From CAZIUL01 sp964542475 (GTDB taxonomy: Bacteria; Planctomycetota; B15-G4; CAYZWU01): a stretch of DNA of 64,000 bases. The notes beneath the pieces were generated by a model that did no database searches, had not been told where the DNA came from, and saw only the letters and a program-made list of their open reading frames with translations. Positions 26,416 to 34,545 of this stretch are shown piece by piece. A program made the translations under genes and the position numbers. Each line of letters opens with the position of its first letter. Positions within the stretch are counted from its first letter, which is position 1. Location: positions 1 through 64,000 of the forward strand of contig CAZIUL010000023.1 of NCBI GenBank assembly GCA_964542475.1, in the 5' to 3' direction.

Positions 26416-26499
26416 CTGAGGATCGTCTCCTGACATGCAACGCAGCATGAGCGCAGTTTACGGTGTCGCAGCAGATGAGTATGAAATATGCGGGGTAGG
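26416..26499 (+). repeat. Dispersed intergenic repeat, copy 3
   Basis: Matches the copies at 6971 and 20001, from CTGAGGATCGTCTCC to GAAATATGCGGGGTAGG. With the inverted copy just before it, it forms a long potential hairpin between the GspK-like and GspJ-like genes. Its last bases include an in-frame ATG (26488) that could start the GspJ-like gene. Confidence 0.8.
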
Positions 26500-26514
26500 A
26501 CGGATACCGCATCG

Positions 26515-27723
26515 ATGATCCGCAGAATCCGGAAAAACAGCACCGCCCCTGGGAAATCAGGGTTCACGTTGATCGAGATGGTCACCGCAGCAGCGGTGTT
26601 CTCGCTACTTGGTGTCATGCTTTTCAGCATGGTCAAGAGCGGCATGACAATGTGGAAAGACGGTGAATCATCCAGGGACGAGATCGAAAGGGGGGTCCAC
26701 GCGCTGAACTCCATTTCCCGGGAGCTGCGCCTGGCTTTTACCGAAAACAACCCTTTCGGGTCCCGGGCTGAGGCACAAATGCTGTGTGACTTCGTCGACT
26801 ACGACAGGGATGGGGACAGCATACCCGAGTCGCGCGTACAAAGGCTCGCCTTCACGCGCATCAACGCGGAAGAACGGGAGAACGAGGTGCTCAAGACCTC
26901 CGGAGACGAGCCCCTGGGCAGGCTCTACTTCACCCTGTTCGAGAACGACCCGGACCTTGTCAAGGAGATGGGCACCCTTCCCACGGGAGGCCTGGCGGAG
27001 GCGCTCTTCATGAGCTATGCTCCGGAACTCGGTGAAGGCCAAAAGAGCGACGGTCTTCTTTCCCTGTACAGGGGTTACAGAAGTCCCATCGGCGGGGAGG
27101 GGTCGTTTTTCACCGCCGGAAACCTGCTCAAGCCGGATGATATCGAGTTTTCGCTGTTGCCTGTGCTTGATGAAATCCTTCACCTGGAGTTCCGATTCTG
27201 GAACCAGCACACGTACACTTTCGATGCGTCGCTGGCCGGGCCGGACGACCTGGGCGGAGCGGGGTACACCTGGGATTCGACCAGGGCCGTGCTGCCCGAA
27301 GATCCGGCAATGTCCCCCAACCGTTTCCGTTTCGGCCTGGGCGACGGCTCGCGCGATGATGTTACTGATGACATCTTTCCCGAGCGGATTCTCATTACGG
27401 TGGAAGTGCGGTGTTCGGGCGGGGCCGAGGGCCTTCCACGCCTGACCGGTGATGTGAAGGAGGACTCCATCAATGTGCCGGTGGACATGACAAAGCCTCT
27501 TGAGCGGATGAAGGAGGGCGAGCGGTTCGTGCGGATCGATGCGGAGTGGATAGAGTTCAGCAGTGCCGGTACGGGTGAGCTTGTTGTAAAGAGACGCGGC
27601 GCGCGCAACACACTCGTCTCAGATCATAAGCGGGGCAGCCTTGTCAACTACGGCAGGAGGTTTTCCACGGTGGTGGAGATCGCCGGGGCGAAGTCCTGTT
27701 TCAACAGCAAAGAAGACGATTGA
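26515..27723 (+). CDS. GspJ-like minor pseudopilin
   Basis: Pseudopilin with leader MIRRIRKNSTAPGKSG, cleavage site G/FTLIE and helix MVTAAAVFSLLGVMLFSMV, followed by a DEIERGVHALNSISRELRLAF segment typical of GspJ, where the second half of the helix packs on the head. The mature protein of about 390 residues is nearly twice the usual GspJ length. The start is chosen at 26515; an in-frame ATG at 26488 inside the repeat would add 9 residues. Neither has a strong ribosome-binding site. It is followed after 21 bases by the GspI-like gene. Confidence 0.8.
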   Translation: MIRRIRKNSTAPGKSGFTLIEMVTAAAVFSLLGVMLFSMVKSGMTMWKDGESSRDEIERGVHALNSISRELRLAFTENNPFGSRAEAQMLCDFVDYDRDGDSIPESRVQRLAFTRINAEERENEVLKTSGDEPLGRLYFTLFENDPDLVKEMGTLPTGGLAEALFMSYAPELGEGQKSDGLLSLYRGYRSPIGGEGSFFTAGNLLKPDDIEFSLLPVLDEILHLEFRFWNQHTYTFDASLAGPDDLGGAGYTWDSTRAVLPEDPAMSPNRFRFGLGDGSRDDVTDDIFPERILITVEVRCSGGAEGLPRLTGDVKEDSINVPVDMTKPLERMKEGERFVRIDAEWIEFSSAGTGELVVKRRGARNTLVSDHKRGSLVNYGRRFSTVVEIAGAKSCFNSKEDD

Positions 27724-27744
27724 TTTTTTTGAGGACGTAATAGG

Positions 27745-28251
27745 TTGCAGCAGGCCACAGGCATCCGGGCACGAGAGAAGATCGGCGCATTTACGCTCAC
27801 AGAGGTGATGTGCGCGATCTTTGTCTTTCTTGTGGGGATCGTCGGTGTGATCTCCCTTTTTGCGGCCGCGGGCGTGTTCCACAAGATCGCGCGTGACAGG
27901 GCCATGACGTCGCTCGTGGTGCAGGAAGTCGTCTCAGGGATAGACCAGAGGCTGAGCGAGGGCGGGCTCCGCGACGACAACGGAGAGCTCGAGCAGGTGG
28001 TGCAGGAGCCGGTTCCGGGGTTCGAACGGTACTCCTACGATGTTGTGTTCAACGAGGAAGGCGCGACCGGCCGCTCCCTGATCACCGCGAGGATCGCTGT
28101 CACCTGGAGAGAAAAAGGAAAGCTCAAAGAGGAAAAGTTCGACTATGTTTTCCGCTCAGGACCGGGGTTGTCCCGGATAGTTGGAGAGTTCAAGGAAAAG
28201 AAAAACAACTCAGGTGGCGGGACAGGGGCTTTGCCGCCTGATGATGAATAG
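27745..28251 (+). CDS. GspI/PilV-like minor pseudopilin
   Basis: A 168-residue pseudopilin starting at a TTG with GAGG about 10 bases upstream. The N-terminal block is EKIGAFTLTEVMCAIFVFL. The residue before the conserved Phe is Ala, not Gly, so the prepilin peptidase site would be GA/FTLTE, an uncommon but tolerated variant. The helix (VMCAIFVFLVGIVGVISLFAAAG) and small head fit GspI. The short head ends in a Gly/Asn-rich tail (KEKKNNSGGGTGALPP). It closes the pseudopilin series. Confidence 0.75.
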   Translation: MQQATGIRAREKIGAFTLTEVMCAIFVFLVGIVGVISLFAAAGVFHKIARDRAMTSLVVQEVVSGIDQRLSEGGLRDDNGELEQVVQEPVPGFERYSYDVVFNEEGATGRSLITARIAVTWREKGKLKEEKFDYVFRSGPGLSRIVGEFKEKKNNSGGGTGALPPDDE

Positions 28252-28278
28252 AACATTGACCGCTGTTTGGAGGCGAAC

Positions 28279-29811
28279 ATGAAAAAGATAACCTTGTATT
28301 TGCTCGTTGTTCTCGGGCTTCCGCTGTTTTTCGCGAGGGCCGAGGTGATCCGCTTGAAGAACGGAGTTGAGCTCCATTGCGAGATTCTGGATTGTTCCGA
28401 GGAAAACGGCTTGAAAGTCAAGCGCCTGGACAACGGGGGAATCATCGAGCTTCGGTGGGAACACATCCTTGTCGAGGATGTGATGGCGATCAAGTACGCC
28501 CGCGGCTACACGAACGAGGAAGCCAAGCCGGTGCAGATCCGTGTAAAGCGCGTCTGGCTGAAGAACGGCACGTTCGAGGACGGTTTGATGGTCGAGTCAG
28601 AAAAGCCCGGCTCGCTGCTCTTGCGCCGCAAGGGCAAGCTGTATCCGATCTCGAAGCATCTTGTGAGGGATATCGAGAACGTTGATGTGGAGGCAAAGGA
28701 AATATACACCATGGAGGAGCTCTATCTTCAAAAGATCGAAGAGGGAGCCCCGGAAACGGTCTCGGATTTCTTTGCGCTGGGTGTTTACCTGGAGTCGGTC
28801 ACCTATTACGAGAAGGCTCTCGATATCTACGAGTTGATCCTGGAGGAGGATCCCGAATACAAACCCGATGTCATCAGCAGGAAGATCCTGGTCATGGGCG
28901 CCAAGATCAAGGAAGCGGATGCCACGGCTATGCTCGACGAGGCGAAGCATCTCCTGTACAGGAACAAGTTCGAGCTCGCTCTCAACCGCATTGCAGAGTT
29001 CGAGGAGCTTTTTCCGGACAGCATCCAGATGGGGGACAAGGAGGAGCTCAAGAGCGAAATCTACACGAAACGGCACACGTATTACGGGAAGCGGATCTTG
29101 ACCGACTACTTTACCTGCATGGGCGATGTGGCCTACAAGGTGGCGGCGTACCGGGACGACTCGCTTCTTTCATCGACCGGGGATGGAGAGAGCGACACCG
29201 GTTCAGAAAAAAAGATCAGCCTCGAGGCAGCCATGGATTTCGCATCCGAGGCGATGGGGCCGGCAATCCGCAAGGCGCTCGCCGGCTCCTTCAAAATTCC
29301 GGAGGAGGAGGTCGAAGAGCTCTGGCAGAACCGCAAAGGCGGGGCGCCGAGAACCTATTCTTACGGCACAGGCACTTTCATCCTGGGTCCGGATAAGGCA
29401 AAGCTGATACCTGAGACAAGCGGATCAGCCGCGGAAGAGAAGAAAGAAGAGGAGGAGGAGAAGCCGCAAACCCTGGACGAGCGCCTCAAGAAGCGGATCG
29501 AGGATCTCAGGAAAGAAAAGGAGAAGTTCAAGGGGAAAAGGAAGTCCAGTGTCAGGATCGAGGAGATCGGCCTCACTCCGGATGAGTGGTGGGCCAGGGA
29601 ATCGATCAACAACCGCAAGCATTTTTTGATCTCCTTTTATGCCGAGGAATCCAGTGACATGAACATTTTGAGGGTGCGCCTGAACCCGTGCAGGGCCTGT
29701 CATGGCAAGCGGTGGCATGAACAGATTTCCACTACCGGAGAAGAGGATCAGAAAATTCCATGCGAGGTGTGCAAGACTCTTGGGATAGAGAGGATCGTTA
29801 TTTTCAAATGA
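28279..29811 (+). CDS. Exported TPR-like protein with CxxCH/CxxC tail
   Basis: A 510-residue protein with a cleavable signal (LYLLVVLGLPLFFARA), starting at the ATG preceded by TTGGAGG. The N-terminal ~80 residues contain two short beta modules (VIRLKNGVELHCEILD and RVWLKNGTFEDGLMVE) that look like a duplicated SH3/Sm-like fold. Helical repeats fill about 130-300. A Glu/Lys-rich charged stretch lies at about 380-430. The C-terminus has CRACHGKRW and, about 28 residues on, CEVCKTLG, which could be a DnaJ-like zinc site or, since CRACH is a CxxCH, a haem-c site. The function is not recognised. The stop overlaps the next gene by ATGA. Confidence 0.65.
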   Translation: MKKITLYLLVVLGLPLFFARAEVIRLKNGVELHCEILDCSEENGLKVKRLDNGGIIELRWEHILVEDVMAIKYARGYTNEEAKPVQIRVKRVWLKNGTFEDGLMVESEKPGSLLLRRKGKLYPISKHLVRDIENVDVEAKEIYTMEELYLQKIEEGAPETVSDFFALGVYLESVTYYEKALDIYELILEEDPEYKPDVISRKILVMGAKIKEADATAMLDEAKHLLYRNKFELALNRIAEFEELFPDSIQMGDKEELKSEIYTKRHTYYGKRILTDYFTCMGDVAYKVAAYRDDSLLSSTGDGESDTGSEKKISLEAAMDFASEAMGPAIRKALAGSFKIPEEEVEELWQNRKGGAPRTYSYGTGTFILGPDKAKLIPETSGSAAEEKKEEEEEKPQTLDERLKKRIEDLRKEKEKFKGKRKSSVRIEEIGLTPDEWWARESINNRKHFLISFYAEESSDMNILRVRLNPCRACHGKRWHEQISTTGEEDQKIPCEVCKTLGIERIVIFK

Positions 29812-30923
29812 TTCCGAAAGACCGGCTCGTACTTTCTTTTCTGTTGCTTTCAGCTGTCGCGGGCGTTGTTCACTGTGCCTCCTCCCCTGACCGCGCCGAC
29901 AACCGGACCGATTCCGGGGCGGATGGCCCGATCGATGCGCAAGGCCCTGCCGCTTTTCTTCAAGATCCATCCGCGGAGGGGCGGCCCACCTCCGCGGCTG
30001 GAGAGGAAAACAGCGGTGCGACAGCAGCAACAGCCTTGTCCGATGATGCCGCGGAAGGGGCTGAAGGCGGCCCAAAGGGTAATGTCTCGGGGTTTTGCGG
30101 GTCAGAGCTGCTGCGTTCCATGCCGCCTCCGGATCGCGTGCTCGCCAGGGTGGATGACAGGGAGATCAGGGCTTCCGAGCTTTTCCAGGTTTATTTCATG
30201 CAGGATCCGGTCATGACTGAAAGCCTCGTCAACGGCCTCGTGATCTACGAAATCGTTCGAAAGGAGTCAAAGCGGCTTGGAGTGAAGGTAAAGACGGATG
30301 AGGTGGAGGCTGTAATAGACTGGATGATCGAGGACCAGCGCGGACGCCTTGCCTACGAGGTGGACGAGAGCAAGACTCTCGAGGAGTTCGTCGAGGGTGA
30401 GTACCGCATGAACATGTCTGCTTACCGGGAAATGCTTCGGGACACGGCTGTATCCAGGCTGCTCCTGGAACGTTGCGTGCGTTACAAGGAAATCACTGAA
30501 AAACGCCGCCGTCTCAGGGTGATGGTGTTCGATGACATGTCCAAGGCGAGCGCGATCCACAAAAAGCTGATGAAGGGGGCAAGCTTCGAGACGCTTGCGC
30601 GTGAGCATTCCAGGGATCCGTCGGCAAAGCACGGCGGGCTTCTGCCCCCGCTTCCCGGAGAGATGGATGATCCGCTGGTGCGGGCGAGCCTGGCCCTGGA
30701 TGCGGGCGGAATCTCTGATGTCGAAGAGATAAGCCTTGACCGCGAGACAAAGTATGTAATCATCACGCTTCTGGAAACAATAGAGCCCTTGACAGGAAAC
30801 TATGAAACCTTACGCGGCGATGTGGAGGCCGATTTGAGGGAGAATCCCCTGGTTCCTGTTGTTGTTTTGTACTGGAAGGAATCTTTGAAGGGCAGGTACG
30901 AAGTGGAGGGTTTTGCCCCGTGA
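29808..30923 (+). CDS. PpiC-type peptidyl-prolyl isomerase, probable lipoprotein
   Basis: A 371-residue exported foldase. The signal sequence ends GVVHCASS; Cys is the likely lipidation site although His at -1 is unusual for a lipobox. A low-complexity linker reaches to about residue 90. A SurA_N-like helical part follows (RVLARVDDREIRASELF) and then a parvulin domain at about 235-345 with ASFETLAREHSRDP, KHGGLLPPL and DAGGISDVEEIS. It should assist folding of outer-membrane or secreted proteins in the periplasm. The ATG overlaps the preceding stop (ATGA), so the two are coupled. Confidence 0.82.
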   Translation: MIPKDRLVLSFLLLSAVAGVVHCASSPDRADNRTDSGADGPIDAQGPAAFLQDPSAEGRPTSAAGEENSGATAATALSDDAAEGAEGGPKGNVSGFCGSELLRSMPPPDRVLARVDDREIRASELFQVYFMQDPVMTESLVNGLVIYEIVRKESKRLGVKVKTDEVEAVIDWMIEDQRGRLAYEVDESKTLEEFVEGEYRMNMSAYREMLRDTAVSRLLLERCVRYKEITEKRRRLRVMVFDDMSKASAIHKKLMKGASFETLAREHSRDPSAKHGGLLPPLPGEMDDPLVRASLALDAGGISDVEEISLDRETKYVIITLLETIEPLTGNYETLRGDVEADLRENPLVPVVVLYWKESLKGRYEVEGFAP

Positions 30924-30968
30924 TTGCCGGTTTCGGCGGTCCGGGCGCGGAGCACAAGGTTGGATAAG

Positions 30969-31550
30969 ATGGAACACGGCGAAAAAGATGCGCAGCGAAA
31001 GGTGCTGTCCGGTGAGGTCGATGGCGCTGCTGCGCTTTCTCCTAAACAGGTTCTCGAGGCCCTTCTTTTTTCGTCCTCGTCTTCTGTGAGCTCAAAAAAG
31101 CTCGCTGATGCGGCGGATTCTGATGCGGTGGGCGAGGTGAAAGAGCTTGTGTGCGAGCTTAACAGCGAATACGAGCGTGAGGGCAGGGCTTTTCATATCG
31201 TCGAGGTGGCAGGCGGGTATCAGATCATGACAAGGGCCGAATATGCGCCGTTCATCCAGAAGCTCACAAAAGCCCGCTCCGGCGAGAAGCTTTCACAGGC
31301 AGCCCTGGAAACCCTCGCGATCATCGCTTACAAGCAGCCCATAATAAGGGCTGAGGTCGAAGCTATCCGCGGTGTTCAATCCGGCCAGATTATACGGAAC
31401 CTGCTGGACATTCGCCTGATCAAGATCAAAGGCAGGGATCCGCGTATCGGATATCCTCTCCTGTATGGTACATCGAAGCGGTTTCTCGACGCGTTCGGCC
31501 TGAAATCGCTGAAGGACCTGCCCACGGTGGAAGAGTTGAAAGCCTTTTAA
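30969..31550 (+). CDS. scpB: Segregation and condensation protein B
   Basis: Kleisin-associated subunit of the SMC-ScpAB condensin. Two winged-helix domains are visible. The C-terminal one has LSQAALETLAIIAYKQPI, followed by EAIRGVQSGQIIRNLLD and IKGRDPRIGYPLLYGTSKRF, which are diagnostic. I use the ATG at 30969 (193 residues, AAGG upstream); a TTG at 30924 directly after the previous stop would add 15 unsupported residues. scpA, its usual neighbour, is not in this window. Confidence 0.95.
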   Translation: MEHGEKDAQRKVLSGEVDGAAALSPKQVLEALLFSSSSSVSSKKLADAADSDAVGEVKELVCELNSEYEREGRAFHIVEVAGGYQIMTRAEYAPFIQKLTKARSGEKLSQAALETLAIIAYKQPIIRAEVEAIRGVQSGQIIRNLLDIRLIKIKGRDPRIGYPLLYGTSKRFLDAFGLKSLKDLPTVEELKAF

Positions 31551-31644
31551 CACATGAATTTTGCACCACAAAGTTGATGCAAAATCCATGTGGAAATCGA
31601 TTGAACACAAGCCCACAATTTTATAACCTTATCCCCTTTGATCT

Positions 31645-31673
31645 TTTTCAGCGGTTATGAAGTAACATATACA
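31645..31673 (+). promoter_or_regulatory. Candidate promoter for the SurA/PpiD-like gene
   Basis: TTTTCA (31645-31650) and TATACA (31668-31673) with a 17-base spacer, 30 bases before the start codon in the 152-base intergenic space after scpB. Pattern match only. Confidence 0.4.
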
Positions 31674-31702
31674 CACACAAACAAACACGGGAGTTTTTCC
31701 GG

Positions 31703-33859
31703 ATGTCGTTCAAATTCTTCAGAAAACACCAGAGAACCATGCTTTGGGTCATCGTGGTGTTTACCGTTTTTACTTTCTCGTTCTTCGGCGTTACCACCTC
31801 GATGAGGAGCTGCATCGGGCGCAAAACCCAGCCTTATGGCATGTTTACATCCAAGCTGGGGGAAGAGGTGGAGATATCCCCGGAGATGTACAGGCATCAT
31901 GCGGCTGTTGCCCGGCTCAAGAGCGTGTTTTCCAGCAGTGAAGGGTATACTGCGGATGACGTGTTCACGCAGATCGTACTCTATCACGATGCGCTGGATG
32001 CGGGGATATGTGTGCCTGACCAGGAGATCACCAAGACCTTGCAGCAGTTCGAGTTCCTGAAAACCAAGGATCGATACCTGATCATGGTCAAGAACTTAGG
32101 GTACAACTCCCCTGAAAAGTTCGAGGAGCACCTGCGCGAAATGTTGATGGTGGAAAAGCTGAAGGGCTTTCTTCGCCTCAACGAGGACATGATCCCGATG
32201 GAGGAGCTCTATTCCAAGTACAAGCGGGAAAACGAGGAGTTCAAGCTGGATTTTCTTTCGTTCCCCTATGAGCGGTACGCGGACAAGGTCGACCGGGAGT
32301 CGGTGACCGAGGAGGAGCTGAAGAGCTTTTACGATTCCCTGCCCGAGTCCAGCAGCGAGGTGCGCGATAACTTCAGCGAAGATCGGAAGTTAGCGTTAGA
32401 TGTGGCTTACATCGATCTTGAAAGCGTTGATTTCGAGGAGTATGCGGACCTGGTGAAGGATATAGAGGTGAGCGAAGGGCCGCTGAAGCGCCACTACGAA
32501 CTGGTAATCGACCGGTTCAAGGTGGACCCTGGTCCCGGAGAGGAGGGTGAAGGCGAGGCAGAGGATAAATACCTGGACTTCGAGGAGGTAAAGCCGCAGC
32601 TTGAAAACGAGTTCAAGCTCATGAAGCTCGTGGAAAACGCATCCGGTGAATGGGATGAGTATGCGATGGAAAAAGGCATTGTGGGCAAGCCGGTTTCAGA
32701 AGCTGGAGAGCCGCCTGCCAAGGGTGACAAGGAAGAAAACAAGGAAGGCTCGGAAGGGGCAGGGGCAGCAGACGGCGACAAGGCACATGAGGCTGATGGA
32801 GGGGACAGCGAAAGCAGCGGTGAAGAGGATGAAGAGGCTGCTGATGCGATCGAAGGCCCGGAGGAGTTTTTCAACGCCCTGATTGCAAAGTACAAGCTGG
32901 ACCGCGTGAGAAAGGAAGAGCCGGTGCCTCTCGATGAGCTGGCCTCAATGGAGAGGTTCGGGTCCGAGATGCTCGAAGGAAGGATGCGCGGCTTGGAGGA
33001 GAACAACTGCGCATATATTGCTCCTGGAAAGGCCCATCCGGCAACCGTTTGTTTTATCAGGGTCGTCAGCATCGTGAAGCGAAGGAAAATGGATCTCGAT
33101 GAAGTCCGAGATCTTGCTCTCGATCACTACCTGTCGGACAAGAGGCGCGCGCTCGCAAAGGAAGATGCCGAGGCGTTCACAACCGTCCTCGAGGAGCGTG
33201 CAAGAGAGCTTGATGATGTCAAGCAGGCCATCGACCGGTGGCAGGAGAGCGCGAAGGAAGAGGTCGAGGAGCTGCTCGAGAAAAAGGGTGATATCTCTGA
33301 CGAGATGGCGAAGAAGATCCGAAAGGATGAGCTCGACAAGAAGCTCGCCCTGCTGGAGCCTGACATCGATGCGCTCTTGCAAAGGTACACACACGAATTC
33401 TTTGACGATGAGGCGGAGGCGCGCGGTTTTTCCATCGGGACAATCGATTACTTCGACGAATCGATCGGCAGTGAACAGGAGTACTCGGAAATGGAAGAGT
33501 CTCCTGAAAAATTTCTCATGGGCTATCAAAGGATCTTCGATCTGGACGTGGACGGGGTGAGCACCGTTATTCCGGACGGAAAAGGAGAAAGCTGGTACGT
33601 GGCCAGGGTGCTTGACAGAAGGTTCCCCACGCGATCCTCCATGACCGAGGCGGACTTCACGCGCATCAAGCAGTCGGTCACGCAGCAGAAGATGATTGAC
33701 CGCATGATGCGGCAATACAATCCTTCCGCGTATCCTGAGGTGGATGATCCCTACTCGTTCGATAACCTCGTCGAGCAGTTCAATATCCGCTACTACGACA
33801 GCGATACCGGTGAAGAGAAAAAGATGGAGCCGGTTAAGAAGGAGATGGAGGACGGCTAA
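31703..33859 (+). CDS. SurA/PpiD-like membrane-anchored periplasmic protein
   Basis: A 718-residue protein with a short cytoplasmic N-terminus and one helix (TMLWVIVVFTVFTFSFFGV, residues 12-30), then a SurA_N-like domain (VFTQIVLYHDALDAGI, QEITKTLQQFEFLK). This matches PpiD topology. I do not see a clean parvulin signature. The middle holds an acidic, low-complexity insertion at about residues 335-385 (GDSESSGEEDEEAADAIEG). The remainder is highly charged and helical. It probably acts as a periplasmic chaperone anchored in the inner membrane. Its stop overlaps that of yidD on the opposite strand. Confidence 0.7.
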   Translation: MSFKFFRKHQRTMLWVIVVFTVFTFSFFGVTTSMRSCIGRKTQPYGMFTSKLGEEVEISPEMYRHHAAVARLKSVFSSSEGYTADDVFTQIVLYHDALDAGICVPDQEITKTLQQFEFLKTKDRYLIMVKNLGYNSPEKFEEHLREMLMVEKLKGFLRLNEDMIPMEELYSKYKRENEEFKLDFLSFPYERYADKVDRESVTEEELKSFYDSLPESSSEVRDNFSEDRKLALDVAYIDLESVDFEEYADLVKDIEVSEGPLKRHYELVIDRFKVDPGPGEEGEGEAEDKYLDFEEVKPQLENEFKLMKLVENASGEWDEYAMEKGIVGKPVSEAGEPPAKGDKEENKEGSEGAGAADGDKAHEADGGDSESSGEEDEEAADAIEGPEEFFNALIAKYKLDRVRKEEPVPLDELASMERFGSEMLEGRMRGLEENNCAYIAPGKAHPATVCFIRVVSIVKRRKMDLDEVRDLALDHYLSDKRRALAKEDAEAFTTVLEERARELDDVKQAIDRWQESAKEEVEELLEKKGDISDEMAKKIRKDELDKKLALLEPDIDALLQRYTHEFFDDEAEARGFSIGTIDYFDESIGSEQEYSEMEESPEKFLMGYQRIFDLDVDGVSTVIPDGKGESWYVARVLDRRFPTRSSMTEADFTRIKQSVTQQKMIDRMMRQYNPSAYPEVDDPYSFDNLVEQFNIRYYDSDTGEEKKMEPVKKEMEDG

Positions 33860-34083
33860 TCTTTCTCAAGCCGCGGGACCGGGTCATACCCTCCCCTGCT
33901 CAAGGGGTTGCACCTCAATATTCTCCACATTCCCAGCATTGTGCCTTTGGCTGCGCCGCGGGTTTTTATCGCCTGGATGAAGTATTCGGAACATGTCGGG
34001 TGAAACCGGCAGGTGGGGAGCTTCAATGGTGAAAGCGCTGCCTGGTAGATGCGCACCAGCCTGATTATCGTCTTGTTGATCAT
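33856..34083 (-). CDS. yidD: Membrane protein insertion efficiency factor YidD
   Basis: Small (75 residues) membrane-associated protein that helps YidC-dependent insertion. IIRLVRIYQAALSPL, CRFHPTCSEYFIQAI and RCNPLSRGGYDPVP are the family signatures. The start is the ATG overlapping the rnpA stop (ATGA); the frame stays open upstream inside rnpA. The usual downstream partner yidC is absent, since the next gene is convergent. Confidence 0.93.
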   Translation of the reverse strand: MINKTIIRLVRIYQAALSPLKLPTCRFHPTCSEYFIQAIKTRGAAKGTMLGMWRILRCNPLSRGGYDPVPRLEKD

Positions 34084-34520
34084 CTCCTGTTTTCGCACCT
34101 TCTTATCGCTCTTTGCGCGGTCCGGCGGAAAACCGGTATGAGCTCGGATAGCTCTCCTGGAAACGCTCGTATCCTGGGTATGCACACGAGATCGAACCCT
34201 CCGGGAAGCGGCGACGGGCTTTGCTGCAAGCGGAAAGCCTCCCTCAAAAGGCGGCGGACCCGGTTTCTGCGTACAGCGTTGCCTACTTTTTTTCCCACTA
34301 CCAGGCCGAGGCGGTTTCCGCTTCTTCCGTTTCTCATCGCGTAGATCACCAGCCCGTCATCAACACATTTCGAACCCGAGTTGAACACAGCATCGAATTC
34401 GCGTTTTAGCTTGATGGAGGCTTCTTTTGGGAAGCCGAACAGTTTTCGCTTCCTTTTTTTCCCGTCTTTCCCCGCATCGCCCTCGGGAATTCGTTTTCCG
34501 TTCGTGTGCGGATCGATCAT
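34080..34520 (-). CDS. rnpA: Ribonuclease P protein component
   Basis: Basic protein subunit of RNase P, which matures tRNA 5' ends. LKREFDAVFNSGSK, GLVVGKKVGNAVRRNRVRRLLREAFR (the RNR motif) and DLVCIPR are diagnostic. The 146-residue form has a 30-residue lysine-rich N-terminal extension beyond a typical RnpA, so the true start could be further in. rpmH, which nearly always precedes rnpA, is missing. Instead a TPR lipoprotein gene ends 26 bases upstream. Confidence 0.93.
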   Translation of the reverse strand: MIDPHTNGKRIPEGDAGKDGKKRKRKLFGFPKEASIKLKREFDAVFNSGSKCVDDGLVIYAMRNGRSGNRLGLVVGKKVGNAVRRNRVRRLLREAFRLQQSPSPLPGGFDLVCIPRIRAFPGELSELIPVFRRTAQRAIRRCENRR

Positions 34521-34545
34521 GCCTGGTTCCTGATCGCGGAGGACA

